Positions 9,734 to 19,769 of a stretch of DNA of 64,000 nucleotides are shown piece after piece. A program made the translations under genes and the position numbers. Location of the stretch: the NCBI RefSeq assembly GCF_017569925.1, contig NZ_CP050854.1:124001-188000 (forward strand), in the 5' to 3' direction. Under the pieces are notes generated by a model, which made no database searches, had not been told where the DNA came from, and was given only the letters and a program-made list of their open reading frames with translations. Position 1 is the stretch's first letter, and every line of letters begins with the position of its first letter. Source of the stretch: Brenneria izadpanahii. Lineage in GTDB: Bacteria > Pseudomonadota > Gammaproteobacteria > Enterobacterales > Enterobacteriaceae.

Positions 9734-10599
9734 CAGACACCTTTTGATAGTCGGGGATCGAGGAAATCGCGCAGCGCGTCACCCAGCAGCTGGAGCGAAA
9801 GAACGGTAATGACGATGGCGATGCCGGGAAACAGCATGATCCATGGGGCGTCGTCCATATACTGGCGGCCCTGGCTGATCATGGTTCCCCAGGTGGGAAT
9901 ATCCGGCGATATCCCCACGCCGAGGAACGACAAGCCCGCCTCGGCCAGGATGGCGTTGGCGAAAATAAAGGTGGCTTGCACCAGCAGCGGCGAGGCGATA
10001 TTGCGCAGAATGTGGCGGGTAAGGATCACCGGAGTCGGTACGCCCAGCGCGCGGGCCGCCTCCACAAAGGGCAGCTCGCGCACCACCAGTGTGGAGGCGC
10101 GCACCACGCGCGCCAGCCTCGGCGTATAAACCGTACCCAGCGCCAGCGTCACGTTGATGGCGGTGGGGCCGAGGGCGGCCACCAGCGCGATGGCCAGCAA
10201 GATATCGGGAAAGGCCATCATCGCGTCGATCAGCCGGGAGACCGGCCCATCAACGCGGGGGAAGTAGCCGGCCGCCAGCCCCAGCACGATGCCGGCCAGC
10301 GAAGCGAAGATCACCACCGACAAGCCCACCAGCAACGAGGTTTGACCGGCATACAGGGTACGGGTAAAAACATCCCGCCCCAATTCATCGCTGCCGAACC
10401 AGTGGCTGGCGTTCGGCGCCGTCAGCCGGGTCATGATGGAAAGCTCGGCGGGCGCATAGGGCGCCAGCCAGGGAGCCGCCGCCGACGCGAGCAGGATAAC
10501 GATCAGAACGCCGATCGCCGCCGCGCTGGCGGGGCGGCTGAGCAGTTGCCAGATAAAGCCTTCCCGTCTGGCGGCGGTAAGCATCGTCGCCGCCGTCAT
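9733..10599 (-). CDS. Peptide-type ABC transporter permease, DppC type
   Basis: A 288-aa permease with an N-terminal span, periplasmic loop HWFGSDELGRDVFTRTLYAG and the inner-membrane EAA region EAARALGVPTPVILTRHILRN. ATG 10599 is chosen over the upstream 10626 because it overlaps the previous permease's stop by 4 bp. It ends with a 1-bp overlap (TGATG) into the amidohydrolase gene. It forms a heterodimer with the product of 10596-11540. Confidence 0.92.
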   Translation of the reverse strand: MTAATMLTAARREGFIWQLLSRPASAAAIGVLIVILLASAAAPWLAPYAPAELSIMTRLTAPNASHWFGSDELGRDVFTRTLYAGQTSLLVGLSVVIFASLAGIVLGLAAGYFPRVDGPVSRLIDAMMAFPDILLAIALVAALGPTAINVTLALGTVYTPRLARVVRASTLVVRELPFVEAARALGVPTPVILTRHILRNIASPLLVQATFIFANAILAEAGLSFLGVGISPDIPTWGTMISQGRQYMDDAPWIMLFPGIAIVITVLSLQLLGDALRDFLDPRLSKGV

Positions 10600-11540
10600 G
10601 AGAAACGCACCCGGGGATCGACCCACAAATAGAGCATATCGATGAGAAAATTCATCAGCACGTAGAGGCCGGAGATCACCAGCAGCGTGCCCTGAATCAC
10701 CGGGTAGTCGCGGCGTAGCACCGCCGATACCGTCAGGCTGCCGACGCCGGGCAGGCCGAATACGGTTTCGGTCACGATGGCGCCGGAAACCAGCAGCGCG
10801 GCGGTAAGCCCCATCACCGTCAGCACCGGAATCAGCGCGTTTTTGAAGGCGTGGCGCAGCACCACCCGCCGTTCGCTCATGCCTTTTGAGCGGGCGGTGC
10901 GCACGTAATCGTCGTTGAGCACATCCAGCATGCTGGCGCGGGTAAAGCGCATAATCAGCGCTGAACTTACCGCGCCCAGCGAAATAGCCGGCAAAACCAG
11001 ATGCTGAATTCGCGTGATGAAGCCGGCGTCCGGCCCCCCGTAGCCGGACGTATCAAACCAGCCCAGCCGCACGGCGAACAGCTGGATCAGCAGTAGCCCC
11101 AGCCAGAACGAGGGAATGCTGGCCGTAAACATGGACAGGCTGGTGGCCAACTGATCGAACCAGCCGCCGCGGTAGTAGGCGGAGAGGATCCCCACCGGCA
11201 GGGCGATAACGGCGGCGATCAGCAGGGAGAACAGGGTTAGAAAAAAAGTGGGTTCCGCCCGCTGCCACAGCGCCTCGCTGACCGGGATATTGAGGAAGAT
11301 GGACTGGCCGAGATCCCCTTGCAGGATCCCGCCCACATACTGCATGAATTGCAGCGCGATCGGCGCGTTGAGGCCCAGCCGATCGCGCAGGGCGGCGATA
11401 TCGGCCGCGCTGGCGTCGGGGCCCAACATGACCGCGGCGGGATCGCCCGGCGTAACGCGCACGATGATAAATACGATGGTCACAACCAGCGCCATCACCA
11501 GCAGCATTCCGGTAATTCGATTCAGGGCTGCACGTAACAC
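10596..11540 (-). CDS. Peptide-type ABC transporter permease, DppB type
   Basis: A 314-aa permease (from GTG 11540, behind GGAGG with 7-nt spacing; the frame is open to 11564). It shows the DppB landmarks RVTPGDPAAVMLG, GDLGQSIFLNIPV, the EAA-type loop RTARSKGMSERRVVLRHAFKNALIP and FGLPGVGSLTV. The binding protein gene is 40 bp upstream and the partner permease overlaps downstream. Confidence 0.92.
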   Translation of the reverse strand: MLRAALNRITGMLLVMALVVTIVFIIVRVTPGDPAAVMLGPDASAADIAALRDRLGLNAPIALQFMQYVGGILQGDLGQSIFLNIPVSEALWQRAEPTFFLTLFSLLIAAVIALPVGILSAYYRGGWFDQLATSLSMFTASIPSFWLGLLLIQLFAVRLGWFDTSGYGGPDAGFITRIQHLVLPAISLGAVSSALIMRFTRASMLDVLNDDYVRTARSKGMSERRVVLRHAFKNALIPVLTVMGLTAALLVSGAIVTETVFGLPGVGSLTVSAVLRRDYPVIQGTLLVISGLYVLMNFLIDMLYLWVDPRVRFS

Positions 11541-11580
11541 GGCGTTTCCTCCTCTGGGCGCCACGGCGGGCGCGCAGGCG

Positions 11581-13116
11581 TTATGGATTCAGAGAGGCAT
11601 TCCAGAAATAGGGCCAGGGGGAGGGCGCTATTCCCTGTAGCGCCGGCGCGCGCGCCGCCAGTGAATTGAAATCGCCCACCTTGAACACCGGCGCTTCCTG
11701 GTAAATGACGCGCTGCACATCCGCCCATAGGGCGACGCGGCGTGACGGATCCGTCTCGCTGTTGAAGGCGTCGAGGGCGGCGCGTTTGCCTGGGCTTTGC
11801 CACCAACCCGGCGAGTCATCGGAAAGGAAGCCGGTCAGCGAGGGTTCGGGCAGGAAAGGGCTATGGGTGATGTAGATATCCCACTTGGCGGGATCGGCGC
11901 GGTTTTGGGTCAGGGTGGCCCACTCCACCACGTCCAGTTGCACCTTGAAGCCCGCGGCCTGCAGATAGGCCTGGGCCACCTGGGCCATTTTATAGTGGAA
12001 TTCGTACTGGCGGCTGGTGAGGATGCGCAGCGGCCTGCCGTCATAGCCGGCCTGCTTGAGCAACGCCGACGCCTTGGCGGTATCTCCCTGCGGCCGATAG
12101 GCTTCGGCGCCGGCGTCGGTGTGCCAGACATACCCTTCGGGATACATGGCGCCGTCTACGCTGAAGAAGTCGGCGCTGCCGAAGGCGGCCATCAGCATAT
12201 CTTGCGGCGCCAGCGCTGCCTGCACCGAACGGCGCAGCGTCAGGTCGGTCATCAACCCCTGGCGGGTATTCATGACAAACACCGGCCAGCCGAAGGGGCG
12301 CAGAATTTCCGGCACGGTTTTGCCGCCGCGTAGACGAGATAACGCTTCCACCGGCAGAGAGTCCACGTATTGGAACTGGCCCGATACCGCCCCTTCAACG
12401 CGGGTATTGGGATCGGGAACCGGCACAAAGCGGATTTCATCCAGGTAGCGGTGGCGCGCGCCGCCAAAACCGTCGGGCGCTTCGCTGCGCGAACTGTAGT
12501 CGTCGAAACGCGTCAACTGGATATAGCGATCCGGCTGGTGCGACTGCAAGCGGTAGGGACCGGTGCCGATAAATTCGCGCAGCGGCGATTGATCGGCCAG
12601 ACGGGATGGCAAAATCACCGCCGCGGAGTTGTTCAGCGCGAGTAGCGCCAGCAGCGGGGCAAACGGCCGTTTCAGGCGGATAATGATCGCATCCGGCCCG
12701 TCCGCGCTGACCGCGTCGATAGCCGCCGCCGCCTGCTTGCCGCGGTTGGCGAGCGTCATCCACCGCTGTAGGGACGCCGCTACGTCGGAAGAAGTCATGG
12801 TGGTGCCGTCATGGAAATGCACCCCTTGACGCAGCGTAATCCGGTAGGTTTTTCCGCCATCGCTGATAACCGGCATCGCCTGCGCCAGCAGCGGCACGAC
12901 ATTCCATTGCGAATCAAAGGTGAACAGGGTTTCGAAAATATGTTGGGAGATGGTTCCTACCAGATCGGCGCTGGAGATCATGGGATCCAGCGTTGGGGGT
13001 TCGCCGATGGTGGCGACGTTCACTATCCCCCCTTTAACCGGTTCGGCAAGCGCCGCGGTCGGTTGAACGGCTGCTGTCAGGCATGCCAGCAGCAGGATAT
13101 GCAGCAACTTCGACAT
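11581..13116 (-). CDS. Peptide-type ABC transporter periplasmic binding protein (first of two paralogues)
   Basis: A 511-aa SBP family 5 protein with a clear signal peptide (LLACLTAAVQPTAALA) and GAGGAT before ATG 13116. It is the first gene of the nine-gene minus-strand operon. By eye it is roughly 60% identical to the protein at 13793-15337, including the shared blocks TIGEPPTLDPM, SQHIFETLFTFDSQWNVVPL and RYIQLTRFDDY. The duplication suggests two ligand-binding subunits serving one transporter. Confidence 0.92.
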   Translation of the reverse strand: MSKLLHILLLACLTAAVQPTAALAEPVKGGIVNVATIGEPPTLDPMISSADLVGTISQHIFETLFTFDSQWNVVPLLAQAMPVISDGGKTYRITLRQGVHFHDGTTMTSSDVAASLQRWMTLANRGKQAAAAIDAVSADGPDAIIIRLKRPFAPLLALLALNNSAAVILPSRLADQSPLREFIGTGPYRLQSHQPDRYIQLTRFDDYSSRSEAPDGFGGARHRYLDEIRFVPVPDPNTRVEGAVSGQFQYVDSLPVEALSRLRGGKTVPEILRPFGWPVFVMNTRQGLMTDLTLRRSVQAALAPQDMLMAAFGSADFFSVDGAMYPEGYVWHTDAGAEAYRPQGDTAKASALLKQAGYDGRPLRILTSRQYEFHYKMAQVAQAYLQAAGFKVQLDVVEWATLTQNRADPAKWDIYITHSPFLPEPSLTGFLSDDSPGWWQSPGKRAALDAFNSETDPSRRVALWADVQRVIYQEAPVFKVGDFNSLAARAPALQGIAPSPWPYFWNASLNP

Positions 13117-13792
13117 TATTTATCCTCATTTGCGTATTACACAATAATGGAATATATGACGCTGTAAGTGATGCTGTTTTTTAAATTACACCGCTAGCCC
13201 CTACCGTCAACCTTTCATTTCGCGACCGTCGGAAATTTGCCGGTTAAAACATATTAAACGCAGGTTTTGTGTGGAGATAAATACTGGAAATAAGCGGATA
13301 TGGCGCTACTTCTATCGGGTATCTGAAAGATGTTGTTATTATTCATCTGTGTTTTTGCTCTCTTTCGTTTTTTATCTCTGAATTTTTAATATTGCCGCCG
13401 GATTTGGTATTTTCTGCAACAAATTTATGGGGGTGAATTAATTTCATTCCGTTTGTTTAGAATTAATTCCATATCATTTTTTTATAAGTAAAAAAGTATA
13501 TCTATCGGAAGAAGCGCTTGAAAAAATAATGAAAATACGAAAGTGAAAAAATAGTCTGTTGACAATTTTGATTTTTACTGTCTAGGATTGATTAGCTGAA
13601 GATAAGGGATTTAACGTTGAAGGGGTTTGGTAATATACTGAATTTCATTGGATTATATTTCATTCTGCACTTGTGATAAGTTTTATTTATCTTATTTCCA
13701 TAATTATGGAAATAAGGCGTTATTTAATTCGATAAACGGTGCGGCATCCAAATGGTTTGTTTGTTATTCCATAATTACAGACGGAACCCAAT
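13117..13792. promoter_or_regulatory. AT-rich divergent promoter region with a 26-bp perfect palindrome
   Basis: A 676-bp gene-free region between the two paralogous binding-protein genes. At 13691-13716 lies a perfect palindrome with 13-bp arms and no spacer (CTTATTTCCATAA and its complement). Further TTCCAT/ATGGAA half-sites occur near 13147, 13468 and 13768. The TTTCC...GGAAA pattern resembles operators of IclR-family proteins (known for E. coli IclR), and an IclR gene ends the operon. Control of both flanking operons from here is inferred. Confidence 0.6.
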
Positions 13793-15337
13793 ATGAAAAA
13801 TGTAACTGCTTCACTGGTTTTTTTTATCGTAATGTCCCTGGCTTTAATTCAAATAAATACTGCGCGTGCGGCGCAGCCGGGTAACGGCGTGATTAATGTC
13901 GCCACTATCGGCGAACCGCCCACGCTGGATCCTATGGCCACCACCACCGATTTAGCGGCGGAAATTTCCCAGCATATTTTCGAAACCCTGTTCACCTTTG
14001 ATTCGCAATGGAATGTCGTGCCGCTGCTGGCGGAAAAAATGCCGGAAATTTCTGCTGGCGGGAAACAATATGATATTACGCTACGCAAAAACGTGCATTT
14101 TCACGACGGCCGCATCATGACGCCGCAGGATGTGGCGGCCTCGCTGCAACGCTGGCTGCGGATCGCGTCCCGCGGCAAACAGGTTTCGTCCTCGGTGGTT
14201 GCGGTGACCGCTCAAGGGGATAATCAGATCAGGATTACCTTGAACCGTCCATATTCGCCGCTGTTGGCGCTGCTGGCTTTCAACAATTCCGCGGCGGTGA
14301 TCATGCCGCAGGATGTCCTGGCGGATCCGCTGACGCGCTTTATCGGCACCGGTCCCTACCGCTTGCAGGCGCACCGGCCGGATCAATATATTCAGCTGAC
14401 CCGGTTCGACGATTACCAGCCGCGCCAGGAAGCGCCGGACGGCTATGGCGGCGCGCGGCATGCGCTACTCAAAGAGATACGTTTTGTGCCGGTGGTTGAT
14501 GAGAACACCCGTCTCAACGGCATGCTTTCCGGCCAGTTTGATTACGCCGATTCCTTGCCGCCGGAAAAACTGGCCGCCCTGAAGGGCAATGACCGGGTGG
14601 AGCCGCTATTGCTGAAACCTTTTGGCCTGGCGGTGATGGTGATGAATACCCGCGAAGGCGTGCTGGCCAATCAGTGGCTGCGTCAGGCGGTGCAGGCCGC
14701 GCTTAATCCGAATGATATGCTGCTGGCGGGGTTTGGCGATCCGAACTTTGTGCAGGCGGACGGCGCGCTTTATCCGGAGAATTTCGTCTGGCACAGCGAG
14801 CAGGGCGTCGCGCGTTACGGCAAAGCGTCGCCGCAGACCGCGGCGGCGCTGATGAAAAAGGGAAATTATCAGGGCCAGACCCTGCGTATTCTCACCAGCC
14901 GCCAATATGAGTTCCATTACAAGATGGCGCTGGTGGCTCAGGCCTATTTGCAGGCGGCCGGTTTCAAGGTATCGCTGGAGATATTCGACTGGGCGACGTT
15001 GACCACGCGGCGGGCCAATCCGGCGTTGTGGGATATTTTCATCACCCACGGCCCGTTCGCGCCCGAACCGATCCTGAACGGCTGGATGGCGGACGATTAT
15101 CCCGGCTGGTGGGCGACGCCTGAGAAAAAGCAGGCCGTGGACGCCTTTATTACCGAAACCGATCCCCAGAAACGCAAGGCGCTGTTTGCCGCCATCCAGA
15201 CGCTGTTTTATGAGCAAGCCCCGGTTTACAAGGTGGGAAACTTCAACACGCTTTCCGCCAAAGCGAGCACGCTGGCGAATTTTACGCCTTCCCCCTGGCC
15301 CTTTTTCTGGAATGTGGAAAGCCTGAAAAAACCCTGA
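13793..15337 (+). CDS. Peptide-type ABC transporter periplasmic binding protein (second paralogue)
   Basis: A 514-aa SBP family 5 protein with a signal peptide (LVFFIVMSLALIQINTARA). It lacks its own permease and ATPase genes on this strand; the next gene is a beta-glucosidase 31 bp downstream. Its near-twin at 11581-13116 begins a complete transporter operon, so this copy probably delivers a different ligand to the same membrane complex. The ATG at 13793 has a GGAAC sequence before it. It and the glucosidase form a two-gene operon. Confidence 0.92.
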   Translation: MKNVTASLVFFIVMSLALIQINTARAAQPGNGVINVATIGEPPTLDPMATTTDLAAEISQHIFETLFTFDSQWNVVPLLAEKMPEISAGGKQYDITLRKNVHFHDGRIMTPQDVAASLQRWLRIASRGKQVSSSVVAVTAQGDNQIRITLNRPYSPLLALLAFNNSAAVIMPQDVLADPLTRFIGTGPYRLQAHRPDQYIQLTRFDDYQPRQEAPDGYGGARHALLKEIRFVPVVDENTRLNGMLSGQFDYADSLPPEKLAALKGNDRVEPLLLKPFGLAVMVMNTREGVLANQWLRQAVQAALNPNDMLLAGFGDPNFVQADGALYPENFVWHSEQGVARYGKASPQTAAALMKKGNYQGQTLRILTSRQYEFHYKMALVAQAYLQAAGFKVSLEIFDWATLTTRRANPALWDIFITHGPFAPEPILNGWMADDYPGWWATPEKKQAVDAFITETDPQKRKALFAAIQTLFYEQAPVYKVGNFNTLSAKASTLANFTPSPWPFFWNVESLKKP

Positions 15338-15368
15338 TGCCAACTTTAATGGCCGGAGAATATTCGTT

Positions 15369-16703
15369 ATGAACAACGCTTTTCCCGATGATTTTCTGTG
15401 GGGCGTCGCCGCATCGGCGTTTCAGATTGAAGGGGCGGCAGATGAAGACGGCCGCGGCCGCAGCGTATGGGATGACTATAGCCATACGCCGGGCCGCATC
15501 GTCAATGGCGATACCGCGGATGTCGCCTGCGATCACTATCACCGCTATCCGGAAGATATCGCGCTGATGCGCCGCCTGGGCGTCGGCGCTTACCGGCTCT
15601 CCATCTCCTGGCCGCGCATCCTGCCGGAAGGCGCCGGGAAGGTTAATCCGCGCGGGCTGGCGTTTTACGATCGGCTGATCGATCTGCTGCTGCATGAAGG
15701 GATTCAGCCGTGGATCTGCCTGCATCACTGGGATATGCCGGTGGAAGTCGAGCGGCGGGGCGGCTGGCGCGCGCGTGAAAGCGCCGCCGTATTTGGCGAT
15801 TACGCCGCCGTGGTCGCGCGTCATTTCGGCGATCGGGTCAAGCATTATGCGCCTATCAACGAGCCCAATGTTATCCCCTGGGTGGCCTATAATCTGGGAC
15901 GGCACGCCCCAGGGCGACAAAGCAGGGAAGATTGCCTGCGAGCCATACACCATCTGAATCTGGCCCACGGCCTGTCGGTGTCGGCGCTACGCGCGGCGGT
16001 AAGCGGGGCGTGGATTGGCAATATCGTTTCGCTGGGGCCGGTTGAAGCGCAGCATGACGATGACGCCCACCGTCAGGCGCAGCGGCTGGGAGAGTGCCTG
16101 TGGCGCCGGGTTATGGTTGATCCGCTGTGGCTGGGCGAATATCCGCAGCCGCTGGCGGATGAGCTGGCGCCGCTGGTGCAGCCGGGCGATATGGCGATCA
16201 TCGCCCAGAAGCTGGATTACTTTGGCCTGAACCATTACAACCGCGTCTACGTCGGCCCCAATCGTCATGCCAGTTGGGGCGTAGCCGAAACGCCGCCGCC
16301 GCCGGCGCTGGGATTGCCCCTCACCGACGTTAACTGGGCGGTTGATCCCGCCGCCTTTCTGGAGCAGATTCGCGATACCGCCGCCCGTTACGGTAACCCC
16401 CCGATCTATATCACCGAAAACGGCGCCGCCTTTCCCGACGCCCTGCGTGCGGATCGGCAGGTGGCGGATACGGCGCGCATTGACTATTTCCGCCGGTATC
16501 TGACGGCGCTGCAACAGGCCATTGCCGAAGGATGCGACGTGCGCGGCTATTTCGCCTGGTCGCTGTTGGACAATTTCGAATGGGGACGCGGCTACAGCAA
16601 GCGTTTCGGCCTGGTGTACATGGATTACCCCACGTTGCAACGTATTCCCAAGCAATCCTATTACTGGCTACAGCGGGTGATTGCCGGCAATGCGCTGCTC
16701 TGA
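15369..16703 (+). CDS. Glycoside hydrolase family 1 beta-glucosidase
   Basis: A 444-aa GH1 enzyme, the usual length. The acid/base Glu165 is in APINEPNV and the nucleophile Glu350 in YITENGAAF. The N-terminal signature FLWGVAASAFQIEGA and the C-terminal WSLLDNFEWGRGYSKRFGLVYMD are both present. The NFEWG...SKRFG form is that of non-phosphorylated beta-glucosidases rather than 6-phospho-beta-glucosidases. No signal peptide is seen, so it acts in the cytoplasm. Co-transcription with a binding protein suggests that an imported glycosylated compound is its substrate (inferred). Confidence 0.93.
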   Translation: MNNAFPDDFLWGVAASAFQIEGAADEDGRGRSVWDDYSHTPGRIVNGDTADVACDHYHRYPEDIALMRRLGVGAYRLSISWPRILPEGAGKVNPRGLAFYDRLIDLLLHEGIQPWICLHHWDMPVEVERRGGWRARESAAVFGDYAAVVARHFGDRVKHYAPINEPNVIPWVAYNLGRHAPGRQSREDCLRAIHHLNLAHGLSVSALRAAVSGAWIGNIVSLGPVEAQHDDDAHRQAQRLGECLWRRVMVDPLWLGEYPQPLADELAPLVQPGDMAIIAQKLDYFGLNHYNRVYVGPNRHASWGVAETPPPPALGLPLTDVNWAVDPAAFLEQIRDTAARYGNPPIYITENGAAFPDALRADRQVADTARIDYFRRYLTALQQAIAEGCDVRGYFAWSLLDNFEWGRGYSKRFGLVYMDYPTLQRIPKQSYYWLQRVIAGNALL

Positions 16704-16737
16704 ATGCGCCGCCGTCATCTCGGTTTGCGGAATGGAC

Positions 16738-17487
16738 TCATGGCATAACATGGCTCAGAAACGCTTTGATCCGCGGATGCGCGCCCGCGGAGAAAAACTC
16801 CTCCGGCGGCAGGTCCGCCGCGATTTGCCCCCGATCGATAAAAATCATCCGGTCGGCGACTCTCCTGGCGAAGCCCATTTCATGCGTGACGCACAGCATC
16901 GTCATACCGTTTCCCGCCAGATTCACCATGATGTCGAGGATTTCGTTGACCACTTCGGGATCCAGCGCCGAGGTGGGTTCATCGAATAACATGATGTCCG
17001 GCGCCATGCATAAGGCGCGGGCAATGGCGACGCGCTGCTGCTGCCCGCCGGAAAGCTGCCCGGCATATTTATCCGCGTGTGACTGTAGCTTTACCCGGCC
17101 CAGAAAATGGCGCGCCCGATCTTCCGCCTCGGCGTGCGATATGCCCAGAACCTTGACCGGCGCCAGCATGCAGTTCTGCAATGCCGTCATGTGCGGGAAC
17201 AGGTTGAAACTCTGAAAAACCATACCTACGCGGCGCCGGACGTCGTGGATATTATCGATGCCCTTGCCGGTCAGCGTATCTATAACGGTTATCCGCCCGC
17301 CCTGATAATCCTCAAGACCGTTGATGCAGCGGATAAAGGTTGATTTCCCCGAGCCGGAAGGGCCGCAGATCACGATCTTCTCGCCCTTTCTGACGAAAAG
17401 ATTGAGCCCCTTCAGCACCCTGGCGTCGCCGTAATGCTTTTCCAGACCGCTGATGCGGATAATGATGTCGGAACGATCGGGCGTCAT
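16738..17487 (-). CDS. Polar amino-acid ABC transporter ATPase, GlnQ/HisP type
   Basis: A 249-aa ATPase with Walker [14 protein letters not shown], signature [15 protein letters not shown], Walker [16 protein letters not shown] and the H-loop [11 protein letters not shown]. It is the last gene of the minus operon starting at 21297. It lies 76 bp after the lyase gene and is convergent with the beta-glucosidase gene (34-bp gap). Confidence 0.93.
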   Translation of the reverse strand: MTPDRSDIIIRISGLEKHYGDARVLKGLNLFVRKGEKIVICGPSGSGKSTFIRCINGLEDYQGGRITVIDTLTGKGIDNIHDVRRRVGMVFQSFNLFPHMTALQNCMLAPVKVLGISHAEAEDRARHFLGRVKLQSHADKYAGQLSGGQQQRVAIARALCMAPDIMLFDEPTSALDPEVVNEILDIMVNLAGNGMTMLCVTHEMGFARRVADRMIFIDRGQIAADLPPEEFFSAGAHPRIKAFLSHVMP

Positions 17488-17563
17488 GTGTTGATACCTT
17501 GGTTGATCATCTTATTGCTATTCGCGCGGAATAATGCCGTTCCGCGTTGCCGTGGGTTATCGC

Positions 17564-19081
17564 TTATGCGGACAGATGTTCCAGGGCGTTGCGGAGCGTA
17601 TCGGCGATATCTTTATGGCGATCGATCCGTTGTTGATTGAGGCCGGCGGCGGCGGCGATCGCGGCGAGCGAATCCGCTGTCATCGCGTTTACCGACGCGG
17701 CGGAAGGCCCGCCGGAGAGACGCCCCTGAACGCATTTCACCGGATCGAGACTCGCCTGTATCTCTTGCGCGGACATCCCAAGCGCACGGCCGATCTCATC
17801 CTGGGCGGCCTTATCGATCATCTGCGTATTAATGCGATCGGCGGTAAGCCCCAGCGCCAATGCTTCATGGACCACGGCTCCCACGATATGGTGCGCTTCG
17901 CGGAAGGAGATATCGTAGTGTTTGACCATGGCGTCGGCCAGATCGGTGACGGTACAAAAATCCGCATTGGCTCTGGCGAGCATGGTCTGCCGGTTTGGTT
18001 TGCCGGTGCGCACCAGCAGGGTAAGGATTTCCACGGCGTCGGCGCACAGCGCGAGCATATCGGGGAATGAAGAGATGCTTTCCCGGTTGGCGTCGCCGGA
18101 GTGGCTGAAGTTGGTGATCCGCTGCGCGCTCATGGCGGCGGTATACATGCCGAGCACATGGGCGGCCCGGCCTTTCAGATACTCCAGCGCCACCGGATTT
18201 TTTTTCTGCGGCATGATGCTTGAGGTGCCGGCGACGCTATCCGGGAAATCAATAAAATTGAATTCATTGGTCACCCAGATGAAGTAATCCTGGGCGATGC
18301 GGCTCCAGGTGGCCGCCAACTGAGTCATGGCCGACATGATTTCGAACAGGCCATCGCGCGAGGCGACCGCGTCGAGGGTGTGCATGGCGACGGAGGAAAA
18401 TCCCAGGGCATTGGCGGACGCGCGACGATCGATGGCGAAGGTGGTGCCGGCCAGCGCGCAGGCGCCCAGCGGACAGCTATCAATATGCGAGTAGGCCGCT
18501 TCCAGCCTTTCGGTATCGCGGGCCAGCGCCTGCTCTATGCCCGCCAGCCAGAATCCATAGGTAATGGGCTGCGCCGGCTGTAGATGCGTATATCCCGGCA
18601 TAACGGCGTCCGCGTACTGTTTGGCCTGCTGAACGAGCAACCGGCGTAGCGTCAGCAATTGCGCGATCAGACCCGTCAGCCCTTCTCTGGCTTGAAGACG
18701 ATCGATGGTCGCCAGAATATCATTACGGCTGCGCGCCATATGCAATCTGCCCGCATGGCCGATACCGATGCGCTCCACCAGACAGCTTTCATAATTTAAA
18801 TAGGCGTCTTCCTTTAGGGGGTCTAATTTTACCGCTGAAGGTCCGTCATTAATTAAATCCAATAATCCGCGCGCCAGAATTTTCACCGATGCGGCGGGTA
18901 AAAGATGCTGTTGATTCAGCATGATTAAATGCGCCGCATTAATTTGCGTAATAAAGAAAAAGTTTTTCTCAAAACTTTTGGTTAAGCGCGGCAGATAAAT
19001 AAGACGACATATTTCTTCCGCTGTGGGTTCCGATAGACGCGGGCTTACCGGCGATCCTGATGGTTGACGATCGATAGACAT
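17564..19081 (-). CDS. Argininosuccinate-lyase-like enzyme (fumarase/aspartase superfamily)
   Basis: A 505-aa superfamily lyase. The frame runs up to 19198, but that part overlaps the upstream permease; ATG 19081 (MSIDRQPSGSP) is taken. Superfamily motifs are HMARSRNDILAT (ArgH-like region C1), TYGFWLAGIEQ, and the signature loop GTSSIMPQKKNPVALEYLKG near residue 290 with its catalytic Ser. Arginine-biosynthesis ArgH is usually shorter (about 460 aa) and sits with argBCG. Here the gene lies inside an amino-acid importer operon, so it probably cleaves an imported fumarate-yielding substrate (a succinyl-amino compound). The substrate is unknown. Confidence 0.85.
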   Translation of the reverse strand: MSIDRQPSGSPVSPRLSEPTAEEICRLIYLPRLTKSFEKNFFFITQINAAHLIMLNQQHLLPAASVKILARGLLDLINDGPSAVKLDPLKEDAYLNYESCLVERIGIGHAGRLHMARSRNDILATIDRLQAREGLTGLIAQLLTLRRLLVQQAKQYADAVMPGYTHLQPAQPITYGFWLAGIEQALARDTERLEAAYSHIDSCPLGACALAGTTFAIDRRASANALGFSSVAMHTLDAVASRDGLFEIMSAMTQLAATWSRIAQDYFIWVTNEFNFIDFPDSVAGTSSIMPQKKNPVALEYLKGRAAHVLGMYTAAMSAQRITNFSHSGDANRESISSFPDMLALCADAVEILTLLVRTGKPNRQTMLARANADFCTVTDLADAMVKHYDISFREAHHIVGAVVHEALALGLTADRINTQMIDKAAQDEIGRALGMSAQEIQASLDPVKCVQGRLSGGPSAASVNAMTADSLAAIAAAAGLNQQRIDRHKDIADTLRNALEHLSA

Positions 19082-19097
19082 TATTTTACTCCAATGA

Positions 19098-19769
19098 TTA
19101 CTGATATTTTTTGCCGACTCTTTTCTCGTATAAACGACCAGCCTGGGTGAATAAGGAACAAATAACAAAATAGGTCGCCAGTATTCCGGCATAAACAAAA
19201 AACGAGGGATTATTGCCAGACATTAGCGTCGTCTGCTCGATATAGTTTTTCCCATTGAGAAATAGCTCATCCACGCCGACGAGCGCCCCCAGCGATGAGG
19301 CCTGAATAAGCAGCGTAATTTGCCCAAGATAGGCGGGAATGATGGCCCGCAGCGCCTGCGGCCAGATAATCAACAGATAAACTTTCCAGGGCGAAAGCCC
19401 CAGGGAGGCGGCGCTTTCACGCTGGCCTTTGGATACCGAGGCAATGCCGCCGCGCACGATTTCAATCCCGTTGGCGCTGGCCCAAAGGGTGAGTCCGACA
19501 GAGACGGACAGGAATGGCGGCAGGGTCAATCCCAATAACGGCAGGGTAAAATAGATGAAGAACACAATCACGACCAGCGGAATGGAACGAAAACACTCTA
19601 CATAACAGCGAATGATAAAACGCAGCCAGGCCGACTCAATCGTTGAGAGCGAGCCGAACACTACGGATATCAGAGTGGTGGCGACCAGCGTGACGATAGA
19701 AATTTTAAAGGTGCCTAATAAGCCATAGCCAAATAATGCGAGCTCGGTGAGGAAAGTATAGGTATTCAT
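19098..19769 (-). CDS. Polar amino-acid ABC transporter permease (HisM/GlnP type)
   Basis: A 223-aa permease of the His/Glu/Gln/Arg/opine family with the conserved loop GIASVSKGQRESAASLGLSPWKVYLLIIWPQALR and FRSIPLVVIVFFIYFTLPL near the N-terminal third. Its start shares one base with the stop of the second permease (TAATG at 19769). It is the second membrane subunit of the importer. Confidence 0.92.
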   Translation of the reverse strand: MNTYTFLTELALFGYGLLGTFKISIVTLVATTLISVVFGSLSTIESAWLRFIIRCYVECFRSIPLVVIVFFIYFTLPLLGLTLPPFLSVSVGLTLWASANGIEIVRGGIASVSKGQRESAASLGLSPWKVYLLIIWPQALRAIIPAYLGQITLLIQASSLGALVGVDELFLNGKNYIEQTTLMSGNNPSFFVYAGILATYFVICSLFTQAGRLYEKRVGKKYQ

